From contig JAYUJH010000028.1 of the NCBI GenBank assembly GCA_043765375.1, forward strand, positions 1 through 64,000: 64,000 bases of DNA, given 5' to 3'. The position numbers and the translations under genes were made by a program. The notes below the pieces were generated by a model that saw only the letters and a program-made list of their open reading frames with translations, had not been told where the DNA came from and ran no database searches. This DNA comes from JAYUJH01 sp043765375. Its GTDB lineage: Bacteria; Pseudomonadota; Alphaproteobacteria; Rickettsiales; UBA998. The first letter of the stretch is position 1. Every line of letters starts with the position of its first letter. Shown piece by piece: positions 59,504 to 64,000 of the stretch.

Positions 59504-61219
59504 TTAAAAACTATATCTTGCACCAAAGCGATATAATTGTGAACTCCAGCTGACCTCATTAAGTTTTTGTGATGATGTGCTACCATTGCTGAAAATCACG
59601 GTGTCAATCCCATCTTCCAAGCTAAATGAGCGATATTTTATACCACCAAACAAGCCCCAGCCTGAATCCGTGAATAGATAATTATAATTTCCACCCAGTT
59701 CAAACCCCATGCCATTGCCTGAATTAATGAAGCTAACTGGTTGGTTGAAGCTGGTGCGTAAGTTCCATTCTCCCGTGCCTTCAAAATTAGCATAATGCAA
59801 TTCACCACGGAAATCCAACAAATGTGAGCCAGATTTGAACCCACCTTTTAGCCCCGCAAAAGGCCCGCTCCATTGCATTTCATAATTGCTATCAAGCCCC
59901 TGAAATGCCCCTGTTTGTGGCACAACTTGCACCCCATTTTTCATATTATAATTGGTTGTTTGGCTAGAATATCCAACAATTGGCGTGAGATATGATTTTG
60001 TTTGATTATCCGAGCTATCCATACGGATTTCATAGCCCCCACCGATTTTATAGCCCATTGCATCGCTATCATCATTGCTGGAAGTTGAGCGTGAAATCTC
60101 AGTTAATCCACCAGCCGTTGCAGGAGTTGTTGCGGGCGCACCATTAGTAGTGGTTGGTGGTGCATTTTGATAATCCGAATCACGAGTTTCACCCGACAAA
60201 CCTTTCGCATAATAAACCGAGCCTTCAACATGCACTCCTTTGACTGAACCATCACGATGCGTATATTCACCTTCGCCCCCAATTTCCGCCATCGTCACCC
60301 CTTCAAATGCTAACTCCGAGAGTTTGGTAGGGTTTTGTCCTGCGATGTCCCCCGCAACATTCCAATTGGCATTATCAACACGATAGCCCGTATAAATACG
60401 CCCTGCGAATGCTGGCTGTGGTGCAATATTGCGCTTTTCGGGCGGTATATATTGCTGCCAACCATATTCAGATGCTGATTTTTGTGGAGCGTTTAAGTCC
60501 TGTGGAATATTTTGCGCTTGTGGCATGATTTGAGGTTGAGCTAATTGAGCTTGTGTTGTTTGACCTTGAGATATTTGCGCTTCTTGTGCATAATTATCAC
60601 TCGGCATATATTCAGCTTTGCTTTTATCTAAGTTTTTATATGGTGTCGCAATATTCAATGGTAATGAATTATTTGCGGGATTTGCAGGATTTGCGAACGG
60701 CGTCACCACGTTTGAGATTGCTTTATTGCTATAAGCTGATGATGAAGTCGTTTTGTTTTTAGAAAATATAGCTGGTGGTTCAACTGCCTCAATAATCACC
60801 ACTTCACCATTCATTGCTTGTGTTAGTGGAGGCTTGGGAAATATTGGATTAATTTTTACTGGTGCAATATTTATTGGTGCAATATTTATTGGTGTGACAT
60901 TTGCACCCGTAATATTTGCTTGTGTAACTTTTTGATTTGTTGCCGTTGCAAATGGTATTTTAATTGGCGTCACCACCGCTGGAGCAACATATTGCTGCGT
61001 TGGCTGGGGAGAAATGCTTGCATTGGGACGAAGATTTGGACGAGGGCGAACTGCCTGCGGGCGACCATTAATTTGTGTTCGTCCCGCTGATCCGCCACCA
61101 TTTGCATAATCTCTATTAGCATAATACGGTTCGGCATTGCTTCCCACAGATTGCATTACGGAGCATGATGCAACGAGTAATACGATTGAGAGCAATTTGG
61201 CATTTGTGAAAAATCTCAT
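59504..61219 (-). CDS. Outer-membrane beta-barrel protein with Pro/Asn-rich N-terminal region
   Basis: 571 residues. The N-terminus (LSIVLLVASCSVM) is a signal peptide with a possible lipobox. Residues about 45-270 are Pro/Asn/Gln-rich, with a tandem PINIAPINIAPVKINPI. From about residue 285 to the end there is a predicted barrel (YKIGGGYEIRMDSS; LTPIVGYSSQTTNYNM; FAGLKGGFKSG; GWGLFGGIKYRSFSL) closing with a C-terminal Phe (FGARYSF). The barrel loosely recalls omptin-size barrels, but I see no evidence for protease residues. Function unknown. Confidence 0.75.
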   Translation of the reverse strand: MRFFTNAKLLSIVLLVASCSVMQSVGSNAEPYYANRDYANGGGSAGRTQINGRPQAVRPRPNLRPNASISPQPTQQYVAPAVVTPIKIPFATATNQKVTQANITGANVTPINIAPINIAPVKINPIFPKPPLTQAMNGEVVIIEAVEPPAIFSKNKTTSSSAYSNKAISNVVTPFANPANPANNSLPLNIATPYKNLDKSKAEYMPSDNYAQEAQISQGQTTQAQLAQPQIMPQAQNIPQDLNAPQKSASEYGWQQYIPPEKRNIAPQPAFAGRIYTGYRVDNANWNVAGDIAGQNPTKLSELAFEGVTMAEIGGEGEYTHRDGSVKGVHVEGSVYYAKGLSGETRDSDYQNAPPTTTNGAPATTPATAGGLTEISRSTSSNDDSDAMGYKIGGGYEIRMDSSDNQTKSYLTPIVGYSSQTTNYNMKNGVQVVPQTGAFQGLDSNYEMQWSGPFAGLKGGFKSGSHLLDFRGELHYANFEGTGEWNLRTSFNQPVSFINSGNGMGFELGGNYNYLFTDSGWGLFGGIKYRSFSLEDGIDTVIFSNGSTSSQKLNEVSWSSQLYRFGARYSF

Positions 61220-61269
61220 AATCTAAACAACTAATATTAAATAGTTAAAATAATCATAAATATTAGCAT

Positions 61270-61890
61270 TTAATTGAATGGACAATGTTGTTTAATCGCT
61301 AAATCTAACTGTTCCATGGTGATTTTTACGCCGAGTTGGTGCATTGATGTCACGCCATAATCACGCAATCCGCATGGCACAATTCCCGCATAATGTGAGA
61401 GGTCAGGATTGAGATTAATCGCCGCCCCGTGATAACTAACGCCTTTGCTAATGCGAATCCCAAGCGCAGCGATTTTCGCTTCATTGCCTTGATGCGCAAC
61501 CCATATCCCGATGCGCCCTTGTCGCCTCTCGCCTGTGATGTCAAAGCTAGCTAGAACATCAATAATCCATTGCTCCATGGTGAACACAAAATGGCGCACA
61601 TCTGGCACTTTGGGAGCATATCGGCGTTTGAGATTTAGCATCGCATAAATAATGCGTTGGTTTGGGCCGTGATAGGTATATTGCCCACCCCGCCCTGATT
61701 GATAAACTGGCAAATCGCTTTGCAATAAATCATGGATTTTAGCCGATGTTCCCGCCGTGTATAATGACGGGTGTTCCAGCAACCATATTTCTTCCTCCGC
61801 ATCGCCTGAAGCAATTTCCGCAACTTTTATCTCCATCAATGCAATTGTTGGTTCATATGGTGCGGGGTTGTTGAATGTTTGCCATTGCAT
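61270..61890 (-). CDS. lipB: Octanoyl-ACP:protein transferase LipB
   Basis: 206 residues. Transfers octanoate to lipoyl domains. Signature motifs: GRGGQYTYHGPNQRIIYAML, the catalytic Lys in KIAALGIRISKGVSYHGAAI and the catalytic Cys in GIVPCGLRDYG. Just downstream of the ImmA/IrrE-type gene with a 2-nt gap. Confidence 0.95.
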   Translation of the reverse strand: MQWQTFNNPAPYEPTIALMEIKVAEIASGDAEEEIWLLEHPSLYTAGTSAKIHDLLQSDLPVYQSGRGGQYTYHGPNQRIIYAMLNLKRRYAPKVPDVRHFVFTMEQWIIDVLASFDITGERRQGRIGIWVAHQGNEAKIAALGIRISKGVSYHGAAINLNPDLSHYAGIVPCGLRDYGVTSMHQLGVKITMEQLDLAIKQHCPFN

Positions 61891-61892
61891 GT

Positions 61893-62441
61893 TTATTTTA
61901 ATATTTTTAGTTCATTTAATCTTGTTTCCATCGCTGGTTCAGAAACTTGAAACATTTCAGCGAGTTTTGTGATTGCTTCTTTAGTATTAATTTTTCCGTC
62001 CGATTTTCTGGCAATCATTTCCCTGATTTCCTTGATAATGCTTGATTGTGGCATTAATAATCTAGCAGCAAAATCATTAGCTTCCTTTTCTTTAGAGCTT
62101 TTATTTCCATCTTTTCTTGGTTCTCTAATAACTATATCTTTTTTACCTTTTATAATTTCAGGTATAAAATGTTTTATATAATGTCCAATTTCATGGGCAG
62201 CGGTAAAATTACGCCTTAATTTATATTCAAACGGATTAATCCATATTGTCGTTTTACCATCTGCATAAGTTATTTCTCCAGAGAGCGGCATTAACTCTGT
62301 CTCGTATCGCTCATTAAAAAATATTCCTAATTTATCTATAATTGCATATGGATTAAAAGGAGGGAAGGTTAAGCCCAAAATTTGCAAAAGCTCCTCTGGT
62401 TCAATATTGTTTAATTCTTTGATTGTATATCCGGTTGACAT
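61893..62441 (-). CDS. ImmA/IrrE-family metallopeptidase
   Basis: 182 residues with the zinc motif HEIGHYIKH in NFTAAHEIGHYIKHF and the distal Glu in KEANDFAARLLMP. The family cleaves repressor-type regulators in phage or ICE induction (ImmA) and in Deinococcus stress response. No fused HTH domain is obvious. A partner repressor would normally be adjacent; here the neighbour is a membrane protein instead. AT-rich. Confidence 0.85.
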   Translation of the reverse strand: MSTGYTIKELNNIEPEELLQILGLTFPPFNPYAIIDKLGIFFNERYETELMPLSGEITYADGKTTIWINPFEYKLRRNFTAAHEIGHYIKHFIPEIIKGKKDIVIREPRKDGNKSSKEKEANDFAARLLMPQSSIIKEIREMIARKSDGKINTKEAITKLAEMFQVSEPAMETRLNELKILK

Positions 62442-62445
62442 CGGT

Positions 62446-62973
62446 CTAATCCCCTAAGCTACTTTCATAAATACAGGTTTGTTCTGAATATTCAATGGTT
62501 TTTTTCTTGTTTTCTTCGTTTGTCTTTGAATCTATTAAGATTTTAACGGCTTCATTAAATTGATGTGAATCTATTATTGCTTGAATGATTTTAGTTTTCA
62601 CTTCTCCTTCTGGAAGTAATCCAATTGCTATGCTGTCGTTAATTTTATCTATCTCTATTTTAACATCCTGTTTTATTTCGTTCTTTAATGATTCTCTGCT
62701 TTGCTGAATGCGATATTGAAGCCAAATGAGTGCAAAACCTAAAAAAGTTACTAATATTGCACTAAATGCAAGTTGATTGCTTGCAGTTGACAAAACATTT
62801 TCAATATGCTGATTAACTATATCATATTTTCTGTCTAAAATCATCTCATAATGTATTTGTAGCTCAATATCTTTATCAAGGGCAGATAGATTGCCCATGT
62901 CCAACTGTAATTCATATGATTTTTGTAAATCTAACGAATTATATTTAATTGTTGAGGTTGCATTATTGTTCAT
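62446..62973 (-). CDS. Unknown membrane protein paired with ImmA/IrrE gene
   Basis: 175 residues from the ATG at 62973. One hydrophobic segment near residues 70-92 (AFSAILVTFLGFALIWLQ), flanked by an N-terminal helical region and a C-terminal charged coiled-coil region (ESLKNEIKQDVKIEIDKIND). Not recognised. It starts 4 nt after the aspS stop and ends 4 nt before the ImmA/IrrE ATG, so the two accessory genes form a unit between aspS and lipB. A start overlapping aspS at 63021 is unlikely. Confidence 0.65.
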   Translation of the reverse strand: MNNNATSTIKYNSLDLQKSYELQLDMGNLSALDKDIELQIHYEMILDRKYDIVNQHIENVLSTASNQLAFSAILVTFLGFALIWLQYRIQQSRESLKNEIKQDVKIEIDKINDSIAIGLLPEGEVKTKIIQAIIDSHQFNEAVKILIDSKTNEENKKKTIEYSEQTCIYESSLGD

Positions 62974-62977
62974 AAAG

Positions 62978-64000
62978 TTAAGCGGCTTCTTCACCATTCC
63001 CAACAGTTCGTTCGCTGTCAATCACACCCTTCGCCTTAGCGGAGAGTTGCAAGTTTAGTTCCCGCAATTGCTTATCATCAACAATGGCGGGGGCGTTCAT
63101 CAGCAAATCTTGCGCCCTTTGATTCATTGGAAATGCTATCACTTCGCGGATATTCGGCTCATCAGCAATCAGCATTACCATGCGGTCAATTCCTGGGGCG
63201 ATACCACCATGCGGCGGTGCGCCATAATGAAATGCTTTCCATAATGCGCCAAACTTGCGCTCAATCGCTGATTCATCATAGCCCGCAATTTCAAATGCTG
63301 CTCGCATAATATCGGGGCGGTGGTTACGGATTGCACCAGACGAAAGTTCCACCCCGTTACAGACAATATCATATTGATATGCAAGGATTTTTAACAATTC
63401 TTCACGGTTACCTTTGGCAGCAAGCAACGCCTCCAACCCGCCTTGGGGCATTGAAAATGGATTATGTGAAAAAATGATTTTTTTCTCCTCAGCGTCCCAT
63501 TCATAATAAGGAAAATCAACAACCCAACAAAACTTGAAGATATTTTTATCAATTAATTCTAACTGAGTTCCAACTTCAGTTCGCACTTTACCCGCAATAT
63601 TCGCTGCTTCATCAGGCGTGCCGCTGGCAAAAAATACGCTATCACCATTTTTTATTCCCACTTTTGCGCATAAAACAGCCAATTTATCTTGTGGTAAAAA
63701 CTTCGCAATTGCTCCTTTTGCCACGCCGTCATTATCCAATGTGATGTAAGCCAAGCCTTTTGCCCCATTTTCTTGCGCAAATGCTATCATTTTATCAAAG
63801 AAACTTCTCGGTTTGTCCGCCGTATTTGGTGCTGGAATTGCCCGCACCGCAAGCCCTTTGCTCGCCATATCAGCGAATATTTTGAACTCTGTGCCAGCCC
63901 AAATATCCGCCACTTCGCAAATCTCAATTGGATTGCGCAAATCAGGTTTATCGCAACCATATTTAAGCATCGCCTGCGTGTAAGGAATGCGTGGAAATGC
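62978..64000 (-). CDS. aspS: Aspartate--tRNA ligase (3' part; 5' end outside window)
   Basis: C-terminal part of AspRS. The reading frame continues through the window edge (FPRIPYTQAMLKYGCDKPDL). Visible are the bacterial GAD insertion (about SGTPDEAANIAG) and class II motif 3 HGGIAPGIDRMVMLIADEP. Class II catalytic domain and GAD domain are complete; the anticodon-binding domain lies outside. Alphaproteobacterial AspRS is often non-discriminating. Confidence 0.96.
   Translation of the reverse strand, partial: AFPRIPYTQAMLKYGCDKPDLRNPIEICEVADIWAGTEFKIFADMASKGLAVRAIPAPNTADKPRSFFDKMIAFAQENGAKGLAYITLDNDGVAKGAIAKFLPQDKLAVLCAKVGIKNGDSVFFASGTPDEAANIAGKVRTEVGTQLELIDKNIFKFCWVVDFPYYEWDAEEKKIIFSHNPFSMPQGGLEALLAAKGNREELLKILAYQYDIVCNGVELSSGAIRNHRPDIMRAAFEIAGYDESAIERKFGALWKAFHYGAPPHGGIAPGIDRMVMLIADEPNIREVIAFPMNQRAQDLLMNAPAIVDDKQLRELNLQLSAKAKGVIDSERTVGNGEEAA

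Overview
The window is a stretch of chromosome from an AT-rich alphaproteobacterium. The lineage call rests on several genes: a 5-aminolevulinate synthase (C4-type HemA), an IalB-family protein, a DUF3576 lipoprotein, an NDUFS4-like complex I subunit, a fused Zn-protease/RimK protein, an alphaproteobacterial porin, a cysteine-free L31 and the F1-only ATP synthase operon. The organism makes branched-chain amino acids, arginine and serine, respires through a bc1 complex, and carries a flagellar gene (fliE). It therefore looks metabolically versatile rather than a reduced obligate endosymbiont. I cannot name the genus.

Layout. 1-4 kb: repeats, then pheT preceded by a divergent DUF192 protein and a DUF3576 lipoprotein. 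4-9.5 kb: amino-acid permease, ilvC, a foreign-looking PLD-type gene and leuA, with GC-rich palindromes between them. 9.5-13.4 kb: IalB-family protein, an orphan CcmD-like micro-gene, TauE/SafE exporter, Zn-protease/RimK fusion and a DUF1640 coiled-coil protein. 13.4-18.6 kb: ftsZ, major porin, argC and a complex I accessory subunit. 18.6-23.2 kb (minus): ispA, xseB, DUF192, bactofilin, pgeF and a MidA-type methyltransferase. 23.3-25 kb: initiator tRNA, LprI-trypsin fusion and tRNA-Ala. 25-31 kb: fliE, a ModA-like protein, a small membrane protein behind a poly-G promoter, a BON lipoprotein, a CoA-transferase pair and serA. 31-44 kb (minus): lptG, tal, atpHAGDC, lpxC, uppP, petABC, rluB-type gene and sodB. 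44-54.5 kb: secD, DEAD-box helicase, ceramidase-like membrane protein, an unknown gene behind a second poly-G promoter, hemA, icd, rpmE and phoB. 54.5-64 kb (minus): two unknown genes, der, a second DUF1640 gene, bamB, an outer-membrane barrel protein, lipB, an ImmA/IrrE-type pair and aspS, which runs off the window.

The most interesting signal is a pair of near-identical promoters at 26990-27017 (minus) and 49227-49254 (plus). Each has a perfect TTGACA -35 box and a TAAAAT -10 box separated by exactly 16 bp, and most of that spacer is a single G run (13 and 11 bases) abutting the -10. This is the architecture of slipped-strand phase-variable promoters. The two are 22 kb apart and drive two unrelated genes of unknown function, which suggests a small phase-variable regulon.

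Other notable points are a decapeptide repeat inserted in-frame in PheT, a roughly 150-165 bp inverted-repeat element with a partial second copy, hairpins sharing TATAGTGC/GCACTATA ends, two DUF1640 paralogues that both appear to be transcribed without a leader, and a PLD-family gene translationally coupled to leuA.
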